Part shown: in pieces, positions 48,626 to 61,772 of the stretch
Layout of the letters: each line of letters opens with the position of its first letter
How positions within the stretch are numbered: position 1 is the first letter of the stretch
Source of the DNA: Owenia fusiformis
Taxonomy: Eukaryota > Annelida > Polychaeta > Sabellida > Oweniidae
Length of the DNA: 64,000 nucleotides
NCBI GenBank assembly: GCA_903813345.2
Contig: CAIIXF020000005.1
Location: 35,531,375 to 35,595,374 of the forward strand
Reading direction: 5' to 3'
Notes under the pieces: generated by a model
Database searches by the model: none
What the model was told of the DNA's origin: nothing
What the model saw: the letters and a program-made list of their open reading frames with translations, nothing else
Made by a program: the position numbers and the translations under genes

Positions 48626-49329
48626 AAATAGGGTATGTTATTGTATATAACAGGGTATCATATGATTTATTTATACTTACTGTGCCATGTTATATTTTAT
48701 TGTTGTTGGCTGTCAGCCTTTGAGAAATGATGACATACATACAATAAGCAAGGTTAACAAGTTGATATGGTGTATGCCAAAGGGCCGATCCAGTTTTGAA
48801 ATCGATCATATTTTTTTTGTTTTTATAGAGTTTCTGTGATATTCATGGGATATCATGTCAAAATAAAAATGGTACATATTTATAAATAGTGGAGCAGAAT
48901 CATGTTTTCGAAAAAAATTCACTTAACCAAGGAATATGCTACACTCACTCATGCAGATAAATCCAGAATAAAAATCATATCACTCAGAAATCATAAGATA
49001 TCATATATGTTTAGAGAAAATGGGCTATGCTTATGTGTTGTTTTAATAGACAATAAAGAAGGTTTGAGGTTAGTAGACTTGCCTTAGGTTTATTGCTTAC
49101 TTTTTTATTTGTGATATGATTAAGCACAAAAGAAGTTGAAAGTCAGGTGAAAAAGAAGGCCTAGAGAGCAGGCTAACTCTACTGACTTCTAAATAAATTG
49201 GCCTCTCTGTTGTGAATACCTACCAACACTGAACATTTTTTCACAGCAAAAAATGTTCTCAGCAAAAAATGTTCAATATACACAGGTTTTACTGTAGTTC
49301 TAGACAGAGAGCAGTGCTTTTGAGCACAC

Positions 49330-49462
49330 TATGAATTGTAAGCTGTATTGTAAATTGTAAGCTGTATCATGAATTCTAAGCTGTATTGTGTATTGTAAGC
49401 TGTATTGTGTATTGTAAGTTGTATTGTGTATTATAAGCTGTATTGTGAATTGTTAGCTGTAG
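49330..49462 (+). repeat. 20-bp tandem array (ATTGTAAGCTGTATTGTGT)
   Basis: Six to seven imperfect units. The 95 bp upstream (49200-49294) are a pogo-like fragment ending GGTTTTACTGTA. Confidence 0.8.
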
Positions 49463-50611
49463 GTGGCATCTAGGCATCGCTACAGGGCTCAGTCACTGAC
49501 TGCCTCTGAACTTTGTAAGGTCACCCGCTATCAAACCTATCGATATTTGCAAAGTCGTCATAAATAGTGATAAATCGATATCAAAGATATGTAGTCAAAC
49601 AGAATTAAAAATGAATAGTAAATGTGTCTATAGAATTTCTTTTAGGTCTGCGTTATTGATTGACCAGGTTCTGATAGTTGATTAAGACACTCTGTTTATC
49701 TGAGTGATGTTTGATTGTGTAGTCATATTAAACATGTCAGAATTCAATGTTCGACTTGACCTTAAATGACTAGTTTTACTTGGTCTGTTTCACTGATAAG
49801 GGCAAAGTAGCGGCTGAGTTCGCAGTTTATTTTAGGCTATTGCAAAAGACGTACTACTATACATGCTGACTTAAAACATTGGATCACATTTGTTACTCGA
49901 CGGATTATATATACATATGGATATCTGTACAGTATGAATAATATATGAAAAAGATGTAAGTTAAACCATGAACTCTAAAAAGCTTGAAGTCATCACTATA
50001 TTAAGGTAGCTATATATAATGAAGCTATAGGATATTCAGGCTACCTATTTGAAGTGAATATAGTATAATAGATATATATTATACACTGTAGTATGCTGCA
50101 CCTTTATATAGGATTATAAACACATTTTGCCAGGGAGACACTATCTGGTAATTGTAAAAAAAACTAAAACGGAAAAACCCAAGAATTTGAACTTTAATCG
50201 ATCCTAATCTCTGATAACATCCATTGAAGACGTTAACGTAAAATTGCGATCGATAGGTAAGTGTAATACTTAATATGACATACATACGAGGAAGTAATAC
50301 TTTGAGATTATGCCACTCTATAAAGGTTATTGTGACATGTCAGTAAGTTATTCTTAGCTCTTGTAAATTATCTAAATCAATGACACTTAAGGCTTGCTGT
50401 ATACTGTATGTTTAAAGCAATGGTGATCGTTAAACATCACCTGTAATTATTGTGTATTAGGATGTAACTAAGTGGCTGGTAGAAAAGGTGCTGTAGAAAA
50501 TGATCATATTTCATATAATTTTACCAGACTCAGTGCTTCCCCTGGATTATTTTCTCAATGGGGGGAAAATCATGTGGGAGTTCTTAATGTAGGATTTCTA
50601 AATATTTACCC

Positions 50612-50940
50612 TTTGCATTCATTCGACTTCACTTCTTAAAAGAGAGCTTCGTCTTCACTATTTCATTTTACAATAAATCTCTGATCTCACCGAGCCAATC
50701 AGAATTCGTCGTCGAAATATGGAAGACTTTCTATATGGTCATTTTCTCTGACATCCCCGCATAGTTAATGAGCACGTATTTTGCGCGTGTTCCTTCCACT
50801 TTACTGAAAGGATCAGAAAGGATAAAGGATCAGCGTGGTAGATTTGAAATTATTTATTATCCGGGCTGCACCAATCTTCAGTGCGGGGCTGCTAAACTGA
50901 AATATAGTCTTTACTAGGCAGAGTGTAGTTAGGTACTAAA
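50612..50940 (+). repeat. Duplicated segment with CCAAT motif, copy 2
   Basis: Same orientation as 48340-48625, about 2.27 kb downstream, with the same ordered blocks including CCAATCAGA and TTGCGCGTGT. Confidence 0.6.
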
Positions 50941-50959
50941 TATCCTGGTTTCTAATATA

Positions 50960-51435
50960 TTTGTCATTGTGATGTTCTAAGCTTATGTCAAGTTGTGATG
51001 TTCCAAGCTTATGTCATTGTGATGTTCCAAGCTTATATTATTGTGATGTTCAAAACGTGCACCTATATCATTGTGATGTTCCAAGCATTTGTTATTGTAA
51101 TGTTCAAAACTTCCAGTTTTATCATTGTGATGTTGCAAGCTTATGTCATTATGATGTTCAAGACTTGCACTAATACCATTGTGATGTTTCAAGCATAATT
51201 GTATATAGTGATGTTCAAAACTTGCAGTGCTGTTATTGTGATGTTTTAAGCTTGGTATCATTGTGATGTGATATTCTAAGCTAGTCATTGTGATATTCTA
51301 AGTTTATATCATTGTGATGTTCTAAGCTTATGCTTTTATGATATTTTAAGCTTATGTTATTGTGGTGTTACAAGTTTATATCATAGCATGATGTTAAAAG
51401 TTTATATCATTGTGATGTTCTAAACTAATATCATA
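50960..51435 (+). repeat. 24-bp tandem array (ATTGTGATGTTCCAAGCTTA)
   Basis: About 19 imperfect units, alternating CCAAGCTTATGT-type and CAAAACTTGCA-type endings. The period is eight codons, which explains open frames of repeated peptides on both strands. Confidence 0.9.
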
Positions 51436-51659
51436 ATGATAATACAAAAAGGCCGATCACGACTAGACATTGCAGTTTACAAATATATACAGATTTTTTA
51501 TTGGCATCAAATTCCAACAATCATAACTTTGACCCTCTAACCCCAATCACCTTGATTTTTACGCAAAAAAGTGTCTTATATCTGTGGCTCAAACTAAAAT
51601 ATGTACTAAATGTTAAGGTTGACCACCTAAATCCGATAAATTGTGAACACTTTATTATA

Positions 51660-51856
51660 ATTAGTTAACATGTACAATACAATTAGGTAACATGTACAAT
51701 ACAATTAAGTAACATGTACACTACAATTAGTTAACATGTACAATACAATTAGGTAACATGTACAATACAATTAAGTAACATGTACACTACAATTAGGTAA
51801 CATGTACAATACAATTAAGTAACATGTACACTACAATTAGGTAACATGTACACTAC
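51660..51856 (+). repeat. 22-bp tandem array (ACATGTACAATACAATTAGG)
   Basis: Nine units of 22 bp. Variants GTTAAC, GGTAAC and AAGTAAC recur in the same order, giving a 66-bp higher-order period over part of the array. Confidence 0.9.
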
Positions 51857-51859
51857 ATG

Positions 51860-54800
51860 CTATCATACTGTGCCTTTACTTCAGTGCACTCATTTCCACG
51901 GTTAGTATCCATGACAGATCATACCATGAGGTGCTCCTGACCGTTTTCTAGTTCACTTACAAGTTTGTTATCTTGTTTCACATGTACATTTGGCAATTCA
52001 ATTTAGGTGGCCCTAGTATGAATAGTCTGGCTTTATTGACAGAGATTTTGAAGATGGACTTGAATTCAAATTGTCATATATTGCCTACCTTAAGATTAAA
52101 CATAACATACAGATGTTACTCAAAATAAACAAGGAATTTGTTTTCAAATGAAGTTAGATTAACTTGAGTATTGAGAAATATATTTTTTGAATTTCAATGT
52201 TATTGTCATTTCCAGAAAGTGGTGACATATTGTTACTGCTACTATTTTTGTTTTGACTTGTATTCAGTGTCTTCTGACCTGTATTCAATATAACAATTGT
52301 TACACTTATGTAATTGCATTTTCTTTATAAATACTTGTTTTGTATAAAGATAATTAATATGTAAATATTTAAACCATTGTTTTCTGTGTCTTTGCAGAGC
52401 TTAATACTACAAACAGACAACATGCAGTTTGGATAGGAGGTGTCTTTATCATATCCCATTTAGGATATTTTCCATATCCCGCATATTAGCAGCATAGCAT
52501 AAAAGGTATTGTAAGAGTTTATTTTGATCACATTTTTTTCAAACTGCCATACTATTGTCTTCTTATGATGATCGTGTATCTGTCTTGTTGGGTGGGCAGA
52601 CGGGATGGCATATAAATCTTGTCATCAAAATTCCAGGAAAACAGCTTGCCTGTTTTTAAAATTTTTACAGATGCAATAGCAGACTAGTGCCAAGATCTCA
52701 TTAGGTTTGAAAAAATTTAAGCCTGTATAGCCATTTGGAGTATCAAATGCTATATGAAAGGTAATCTGTACATTCTGATAAAAACTGCTGTCATTTAAAA
52801 ATGGTGAGATACTTAACATTGCCCCAGGTTAGTGGTTGCAAAACATATATACAAGTTATATTTAAAGATAGAAGAAATCTTCCTTTTACAACAAAATTAT
52901 AATAATTTCTCAGAGAAATAACATTGACCTTAAACGGTCTTTGTAAAAGTACTGAATTAACAGTTAGAAAGTGATGTATAACAGCCCACTATATAGTGTG
53001 AGTGATTACCCTGGATTCCACAGCTTGTGTTCTAGACTCTGACTAAAACAGATTATTTTAAAGATATGATGATAAGAACTAAAGCTCTAAAAGGCAGCTT
53101 TCATAGGCTATTATAAGAGTTTTCATGTAGTATCAGTGTAAACTACTTATTGGAAGAAATTGAAGTATCTTTGGACACAGGCTTCAGGGCTGGATCTGGA
53201 AATCAAAAAGGGGTCAAATATAAGGGTAAAAATTCTTGGCCGGAAATCTAAAAATTTGGGTCCAATTTTTTAAAAATATGGGGTGTCTACCAAAGGGGAA
53301 GGGCTCTCTGATTTTAAAGAAATCCTGATTAGTCATAGCCTATCAAAGTCTTGCAGAGGGTGGTAGATGGTTGTTTGGATTATAGAGAGTACACTGACAT
53401 GGAGATACTTAGGGGTCATACAAGGCCAACATATCCTGTTACTAACCACATTTATTATCACATCTCCCTTTCAATAGGCCTACATTATCCAAAGTTCTCA
53501 CTCACCCCTTTCTTATCGTGTATACATGGCCAAACCTGACTGTTATAAAGAGGTTCGATGATTGATTGTACAATACTGATGTTGAAAATCATGAATATGT
53601 TTTTGATCTGAATTTCCAAGGATTTTAGACCTCATACTTGGTTCTGCTATAGCATGTAAGAGAATACATGGTTGAAGATATTAATGCTAATAAATAATGA
53701 CCTCTAAAATGTCTACGTCTGTCTGACTATACTGACTTGTCATGATAAGATGTCAAATTATTGTAAGGCAATATCCACTTGTGGATATTAACGGAGAATA
53801 AGGCCTTTTTGAAAATCGAGGCTTCAATATTTAAAAAAATTGTTCTACATTTCCACACAACAGTTGTTTTAAAAATAAATTTTTTACTGCATCCCTTGTC
53901 ACGTTCAAGGTATGTCTTTGATATTTGACTTGTAGCTTTGCAAAATTGATTTTTAATAAGGTTATCTGTCAAATATTTTGAAAAAGTAGACATTTTCTCT
54001 ATCCTCTCTATATGAAATATAGAATTTAAAGGACTATATACTTAGGTATATGATTGCTTACAACATTTGACACTGTTCTGTATTGCATCTTATTTATAGT
54101 ATAGAAAAACAGAAAAACACATATTCAGACTTGTCTATTTTATAGGTTTAAAATATAAGTTTTCAGAATAAATAAATAGTGTTGATAAGTAATTTCAACA
54201 TTCACAGGGTTTAGCATACAAAAGTGAGAGCCGCACATTCCTCAAACTTTAGCAACACTTACTAAACTGCAATAGCACTTTTAACCTTACAGGTCTCACT
54301 TCTTACATAGCTAATACATGATATATTTTCAATTAAAACAGGTTTTAAGGAAATAAAAGCTGAATATCAAAAAGCCCACCATCCCACAATCGTATCATCT
54401 GCAGGGTAGTATTGAAATAGAAATGAGAAAATGTTTATCAATGTCAGTTTATATTGTAATCATGCTGCAAAGCAATTTAACACATCCTCTAGCCTAAGTA
54501 AAATAGACCAGCTTAACTTCTATGGAGGCATCTGGTTTTGAAATGTTTGATTGTCAAGGTTACCGTGACAACCTGCCTTTTCAAGTTTCCTAACATTGCA
54601 TTCAACAAATACCAAGCATCATGTTATCTCCATAGTTAACCTGACCTACATGGTTTATTTTCAAACACATGTAGTGTTAAATCACTTGGAGAGATGTCTA
54701 ACCTTCAATTATCCAGTTATGACCTATTTTTACTGCGATGTAGCATTTGCCTTATTTTAGTAACTAGGTGGTTTTTGGCATAAAATCAGGTTAGTCTACT

Positions 54801-54960
54801 ATATCGTTCTACAAGCTCATTATGGCTAAATTGTGAGTGTATTTTGGGTCAAAGCACAACCTCCTGTTTGTGGTACAGATTTATAGTAAAACCGCAAAGT
54901 CTGGGTTTTAAAGTCACATCACTGAGTTTCAATTATTCATTTAGAAAAAATATTTTTTAT
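51860..54960. other. Non-coding stretch without recognised gene
   Basis: One partial GTGACATTTTGCA family copy (52212-52340), one partial unit of the 47.5-kb array (52615-52665) and a possible decayed GGATC-type MITE near 53189-53320. No coding exon recognised. Confidence 0.5.
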
Positions 54961-55242
54961 TATACCACCAAGGGGAGGTAATTTTTTAGTATTGTTATAG
55001 CCTCTGTCCATCCATCTGTCTATCATAACAATTTTTAGACCAATGAGAAATACATGTATCATCATGAGGACTAATGCTTATATCCATTCTATAACATGGC
55101 CTCAGTATTCTGTAACCATATCTGTAACATAGAGTTACACTTTTGTAATTGCAGCCAGGTTGTTACATATTGATATTATAATGCCTTGTTTCAACCATTA
55201 GTTCTTTGCATTGGAAACACTGTCACTGTTAATGAATATGCC

Positions 55243-55375
55243 TAGTTTTCACATATGGTATTTTTCACATGTGGTATTTTTCACATATGGTATTTTTCAC
55301 ATGTGGTATTTTTCACATATGGTATTTTTCACATGTGGTATTTTTCACATATGGTATTTTTCACATATGGTATAC
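55243..55375 (+). repeat. 16-bp tandem array (CACATATGGTATTTTT)
   Basis: Eight units; CACATATGG and CACATGTGG mostly alternate, giving a 32-bp period. The 55211-55405 open frame is only this repeat. Confidence 0.9.
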
Positions 55376-55399
55376 ATTGACATGAAACATTTAATATAT

Positions 55400-57515
55400 T
55401 TATAACCTGTCTGTGTAATATAATTTATAACTAATCATATCAGCTTATTGCTTTGCCTCCTGTCCTTTATCATGTCATGTTGACCTAGTCTGTTCAATCA
55501 ATTCAATTTCAAAGAACAAGTCATTCAACCTTGGCATTGAGGCTGTAAACAAGTTACTACAAATATACAGATGTTTATTATTGCATATTTTGGCATCCTA
55601 AGATAAAGAGACAGCAAACGATATTAAAGAGTTTGAAAAAATGTCAAGTTATTTTATTTATTTCGTATTATATCTTTGCTTATATCATTCTATTTCATTT
55701 TCATTCTCTTAAAATGCCAGCACTTTTAACTCTCACTTTATGGAAATGCTATTTAGATTTTTAGGTTGGGTAATAATTCTGGATAAGGGAATGTTCCTTT
55801 TTCATTTCCAGTAAATATGGATATTCTTCCGTATTTTGTGGATTGTAAGTACAACATAGTATAGTCATGTTTATTTGAAATATCCCCTTCAATTTTCAAT
55901 TCTTCCAAGTGATATGAATGGTTAACCTCTTGACTACCTGGAGTGACAAGATTTCTTGTCACCTCAGAAATGACCTTGAAACCCAGAGTGACGAGAAAAT
56001 CTGTCACAATTTTTTCTACTAAAATTGCTCTTATTACAATTTTCATCAAATTTACACAAAAATTGTTTTAAAATGTGTAGAAATGATCTCTGCTATCTAA
56101 TTTCACTTAATTGAGCGTCTAAACATGTATGTGTATGTTGTCAAATGTCAAAAGGTGACAAAAATGAAAAATTTTCTGGTTTCAACCGAGCCTGGGATTC
56201 AAAAGGTGAAAGAGAAATAGAGCTATGAAAACCTATTGTTTGAAACTGCTATTGCATATTCTAGGCTATTTATGTGGTAAATGATAAATCACATTCCAAT
56301 ATAACATCTTAAAATATCTATGATATCTTATCAAATGGTTCACTTATTGAAGAATGATGACATCTGCGAATTCCTCATTCCGAGCACTTGTGTATTAGCA
56401 ATTGCCAACTTTCAAGCAGTTTTTAGATTTTTAGAAAATAGGCATCATATCAAATTACATTTACTAATTTAAAAGAAAAAGTTTCTCTCTATCTAGAATA
56501 AATACTAAGAGTAGAAAGTCAAGAAAGATCCCCAATAGAGCAAACCATCACTGTTCAAGTTAAACTATATTTTTTAGAATTCATTGAACAGTTTGATATA
56601 ACTTGAATGAAATTAGTAATTATGAACTTCATGATATGTGAATGGTGACTGTAGTATAAACACAACTAATTCCTGTAATACTTGGCAGAGATGTCGGTCA
56701 AACTTTGCCGCTGGCTTTCCTACCATTGAAATATTTCATCCTGCGTAGGTGGAACTTTTTTCTTTATAGAAGTTATATGATGCTTCAGGCATGAACCCCA
56801 TTTTCAGTTCAATTATTTCATAATCCCAAGAAATCCGATAGGGAATCAACCATCAGGTTTCAAAGGCTGTATAAAGAACCTGCATAAACAGTTTCTGAAG
56901 GGTGTACAGTCTCCAGCTACTCTTAATGTGGTGAAATGTTTTGGGAGAATAGACTTGTAGTCCCATGTTAGTGCTCTTCTCCCCCTCCCCCCTTTCTCAT
57001 CCCTTACGTGATCCCTTACTGGGACTTGGACACAGAAAGGGGTGAGACATTGACTAGTCATGTAATTGCTTTACCTTACTGCCATAGATATGTGTGGCTT
57101 GGGAGGGAGGGGTGGTAGATGATTGAGATAACATTGAAGGGCCCTAAACATATGGTAAAAGATAGAGGAGACTGGATATCAAAACAAAACATGGTTTATG
57201 ATATCTCACGTTTCATAAGGTTTAAAGATTTCTAAACTTATAAAAGGTTAGAGCAGTCTAGATCATGTTAAAGCAACCCCACCCCCTCCAAAAAAGAGAA
57301 TTGGGTATACTGTCTTAATATATAAGTGTTTATTCCATAATACTATTGTTTTCCCAAGGAAATATCAAGGAATAAAAATCTTATTGAATCGTATTACATG
57401 AAAAAATCGTATTGTCCCTGGGAAAAAATCGTATTAGAGCATATTAACCTATTTTCGGTTTCCCGGTTATTTGAATTATCCAAATGTAGCATTTTAGATG
57501 GGTGTATTATGGAAT
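55400..57515. other. Non-coding stretch without recognised features
   Basis: No exon recognised. 57320-57470 contains several CGTATTA or GTCCCTGGGAAAA blocks that may belong to the palindrome that follows. Confidence 0.45.
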
Positions 57516-57516
57516 A

Positions 57517-57706
57517 TATAGGTTATTTCTTGTCGGGATTGAATATGGGTTTTATTCCTCGAAAAATATGATATTGACCTTGGGCATATGATATTGACAC
57601 TCGGTCGCTGCGCTCCCTCGGTCAGTATCATATTACCCTTCGGACAATATCATATTGTCCCTCAGAATAAAATTCATATTCAATCCCTCCCAGTAAATTA
57701 CCTATA
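57517..57706. repeat. Imperfect palindrome with about 90-bp arms
   Basis: The left arm from TATAGGTTATTTCTTGTCGG pairs with the inverse ending CCCAGTAAATTACCTATA. The arms carry GATTGAATATG, TTTTATTC and ATATGATATTG, and the centre is GGTCGCTGCGCTCCCTCGG. Probably a MITE. Confidence 0.75.
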
Positions 57707-57956
57707 TATACTGCAATTCAAATACATCTAATTGCCAAGCTTACTTACTCTTTAATTGATATAATATCAGTTCTAACCAAAAGAGGGCATTATTGTATAT
57801 AACATGGATTTACTGCTGAATAGTTTAGATTTGCCTTTTGTAATGAAAATCATTGTAAGATTCAAAATAAGCATAAATTGTTCTACTATACATGTTCTAT
57901 ACCATTTACCTAAGAATGTGGAAAAATAAAAAAGCAATCCTGAACTATTCTACCTA

Positions 57957-58168
57957 ACCAGAGGCTGATCCAGGAACCAATAAGGGGGGGGGCCATATTT
58001 GAAGTATTGAAATTCCGCGCTTTCGTGGGGAAAAAAGTGTTGGGCCCCTAAAACCAAAAAGTGGACCCAATAAAAGATTATGCCTAACAAGGCCTGAAAA
58101 GGCCCATTAAAAAGTTTTTTTAGGTCACCCAAGGCCCCCCTTCCCCCCCCACGCAGATCCACCAGTGA
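57957..58168. mobile_element. GATCC-ended G/C-run MITE
   Basis: Begins CAGAGGCTGATCCAGGAACC, then a run of G, and ends with C runs and GCAGATCCACCAGTG. Same family as 10530-10795 and 15366-15590. The open frame at 57950-58177 is element sequence. Confidence 0.65.
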
Positions 58169-58887
58169 ATCTAACAATGAACTCTATTCAATCAAAGTTC
58201 AAATATGACACCTTTCTGCCACTATTAATTTAGAAAAGTTGTCAGTATGTCCCTTGTCCCACCATCCCACCATGTAGAATTTTAAAACCTGATTTATTTG
58301 ATGTTCTTCAAGAACTTACATGTGTCTATAAGTTGAATATGATTTGACAGATTTGGTTCAAAAGGCTAGTCTTGATTTGGAGAACGAAGTTCATCAGTCT
58401 ACTGCACGTTAAGCCTGCTTTGGACAATTTTGATATTTTTGTTAAAGTCTTCAACATTTTTTTGGCAGCAGTTGATGATCAGTGTTCGGAGTTCAGCGTC
58501 TGTAACAAATGGCAGGTGATGACATTTTGCATGTTAATACCTTGTTTAAACATTTATGAAAAGTAAAGATATTGAAATAAAAATGAAATTGATGTAAACA
58601 AATTTTCATGCACTTGAAAATGCTTGAAAGTACATATCTTCATTGCCAAGCTCCCAATGGGGTGGGGGCTTAGTCCATCATGGGTGGCATCTAAAATGCA
58701 TTGATGCAGAATGAATCTATTTGATATAGTAATTGTTTATTAAGGGGGAATATGGGTCTTTGGGTTGGGAAGCAGGTGTTCCCAGGTAGACGCAATATTG
58801 AAAGTTTACTTCTTGATGTTATGATCCTGATACTACACATACTTACATATTTTTATTATTGATTTGCATGAAATATTTTTTGAACAA

Positions 58888-59242
58888 CAGTGAAACTTGG
58901 ATGTCCGAAACCTCTCTTTGTCTGAACACCTCTAATTTTGAACCCTTATATTCCAGCTCGCATGATGTGAGCTTTGTTATCACCAACTTGTCTGTCCATT
59001 TGTATGCCTCTATCTCTATGTTTGTAAGTCTCTGAACATATGTCTCTGAACAAACGTAGCTTATTAGAAATCTTCTTTTAAATTTGTCCTCAGAAAGTCT
59101 TCAATTGCCACTTTCATGACTGGCTCATTTTGGTCCAAAAGTCAAAAAGTTTCCAATCAACTTGCTTGAAACTATACAACTACCTAATTTCATAAATAAA
59201 CAATAATACCAATAATGTGTTTCAGTTAGACAGGTTTCACTT
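58888..59242. mobile_element. Pogo/Tigger-like element, longer and decayed
   Basis: Starts CAGTGAAACTTGGATGTCCG and ends TTAGACAGGTTTCACTTTA, with internal GAACACCTC. About 355 bp, so it may contain a further insertion. Confidence 0.55.
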
Positions 59243-59835
59243 TACAAAACCAATATATTACCATAAGATTAGTGTGACACCTATGGGAATTAATACTCAT
59301 TTGCCATTAAACATGTCAGGTCAACCTAAATGATGCAAAAACCTTGAATTCCTATTCCAAACTCATGAATAAGATCATAATGCCACGCTACTATTCACAT
59401 TGATTTGATAATAATTGAGAAATCTATAATATATAAGGGCAATGAACAAATGCCATAATTGACACCTTACTATTTTTGTATTACATTTTTCGTATTGATT
59501 TATGACTCTGTATATCCTGCCTGTATGCTTTTAGAACCTCGCCCCCCCCCCACCCTGCTGTTTTGATGTAGATGAGTCTAAAATTTGGCATTTTCAATTA
59601 AACCTCATGGAAATCCAAGGAAGCCATATTTGAGATTGTTAATATTATATCAGCATCAAAACATCTGTAATAGTCAGACATCTGAAATAACGGGACGCCG
59701 GCAAACATCTTTGCATCACTGACTCTCCTCTCCCTTTCCTTAAATGTCCCAAATGCGCTCGTGAAAATATATATCTGTGTAGCTGTTTAGATGATCTAAT
59801 AGTTAATTTTTACCAATTTTACCATTTCTATAATG

Positions 59836-60230
59836 TAGAGTCCATTTCACTGCTTCAGTTCGTCAGTAGAACGGCAAAAATAAGAAATTGGGAGACCATT
59901 GTGCAATAATATATGGAAAAGTATATTCATAATGTACATGAATGACATTTGTATATTTCAGATTTTTTAGTTTTTTGTGCAATAAGCCTGTGCCGTCCTG
60001 TAATTTGAAGAATTTCAGCCATGTTAATCTTATTGAAAATAACATGCCAGTGAAACATCCAAATATAAGAGGCCACACACTTTATAAGCCAAACTAGAAG
60101 CAATCCAAGATATACAAATGTCATTCGTGTACATTATGAATATACTTTTCCATATATTATTGTACAATGGTCTCCCAATTTCTTATTTTTGCCGTTCTAC
60201 TGACGAACTGAAGCAGTGAAATGGACTCTA
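59836..60230. mobile_element. 395-bp palindromic element with about 105-bp inverted repeats
   Basis: TAGAGTCCATTTCACTGCTT at the left is matched by its inverse at the right, continuing with few mismatches through CGTCAGTAGAACGGC and TGGGAGACCATTG to about 59945 and 60127. TA at both ends would fit a Tc1/mariner-type target. The centre resembles the right arm of 11054-12520. Confidence 0.85.
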
Positions 60231-60234
60231 GTTA

Positions 60235-61585
60235 GTTGGGATATAGAGAAGCCATTCATATGTCCATCTGTCTGGCTGCCTTGGGTACTTAACTTAAATG
60301 CCAGTTGATTGATTTGGTTCACATATATTATTGGCTGATGCCTCATGTGCATAGACATTTTCAAGATGGCTGTTGAATTTAAAATGGCTACCACATTTCA
60401 TGAATAAATATAATTTTGATAACTTGAATACCAATCATCTTATTTGGTCTTTATTTTATTAGCTGATGTCTTAAACAAAGGACTTTTACTTGAGATATAA
60501 TTTTTGAAATTTTTTAATAAATCAAGTAGATTTTCTCATAAAGAGACAATTTTAATGTCTGGTTATTTCTATCAATTAAGTGTTAAAAATTACGATTGAT
60601 TTGCCAAAATATGATTTGTACGGTGGGGTATGCTACTCCAGGAGTTGCTGATTTACTGCTGTTTTAAACTGAAAAACCTATTGAATAGAATAAACTAGAT
60701 ATATGATTAATGTCAATTTGACATCATGTCATAGCGTATTGTTTTTATTAATAATGAGACATGAGAGCAATATATAGGATGAATACACAGAGTATTTATT
60801 CTTAGTATCCAGACCTTAGTGTGAAATGAGGTGAACATATATTAGATGATAATCCTGAGAAGAAGGCAAGTTTTTGAACTGGGTAGATTATATTGACATA
60901 AAAGTGACAAATTAGGATATACTATAGTACTTTGGAAAGTAAAAGGATATAAGGATTTTTTGATATGAACGTGTTATGTGCATGGTGTTATGCACATTGC
61001 AGAAGTGTTTATTATGCGTAAGTTTAACTTTAAAGTGGTTTTCTTAAACAATTTCCATAAGTGAATTATGATATTATATAATATATTTACTATTGTTTCA
61101 CCTAGCAAGTGCTACTAGTGCATTGTTTTATACATGTTATGCAATATGTATTAATTCAATCAGTGAATTTACTCATTTAAATTAATAAATAAATTAATAA
61201 TAAATCATGTTACATAAAAATATTATTAATATGAAGTTAACGATGTCAAAAATTATGACATTAGAATAATAGCAATTTTAAAGTTGATAAGTCAAAAATA
61301 AGATATTTTTCAATATCATTTAACGTAAAAGAAAATGTTTAAGAAACATGTCATCATTATCTGATTTTCAGCTTATGTATATAAAATGATAATATTGTAA
61401 TTTAGTTTTGACCACCAAATTTGAAATACATATAATGTCCCTTTCCAGTATAAATACAGTATTTGATGAAAAAAGACTGGTCAGTTTGTCAAAGAATAGT
61501 ACAATGTATATTAAGTAATACCAATTTCATCACTCAGAGATTTTTTCAAGGATTGTTATTATTTACATGGGCATTCTGATTTTTA
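60235..61585. other. AT-rich stretch upstream of the nuclear receptor exons
   Basis: No exon recognised and no repeat noted. Confidence 0.45.
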
Positions 61586-61589
61586 TGTT

Positions 61590-61672
61590 ACCACCAAAAA
61601 TTGTTGACATATTGTTATGGTCTCTGGCACTTGGCATCTGTAACAAATGTCAGGTGGTGACATTTTGCAACT
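61590..61672 (+). repeat. GTGACATTTTGCA family copy beside the nuclear receptor exon
   Basis: A short copy lacking part of the middle, ending about 100 bp upstream of the first coding exon recognised at 61773. Confidence 0.7.
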
Positions 61673-61772
61673 CTACTCACATTATTTTATCAATATTTTC
61701 TATCACTCAATTTGAAAATAAATTTTCAAGCAAGGATTTTAAAAAAGATTTCTTTATGTGTGTTTTAGTCAA

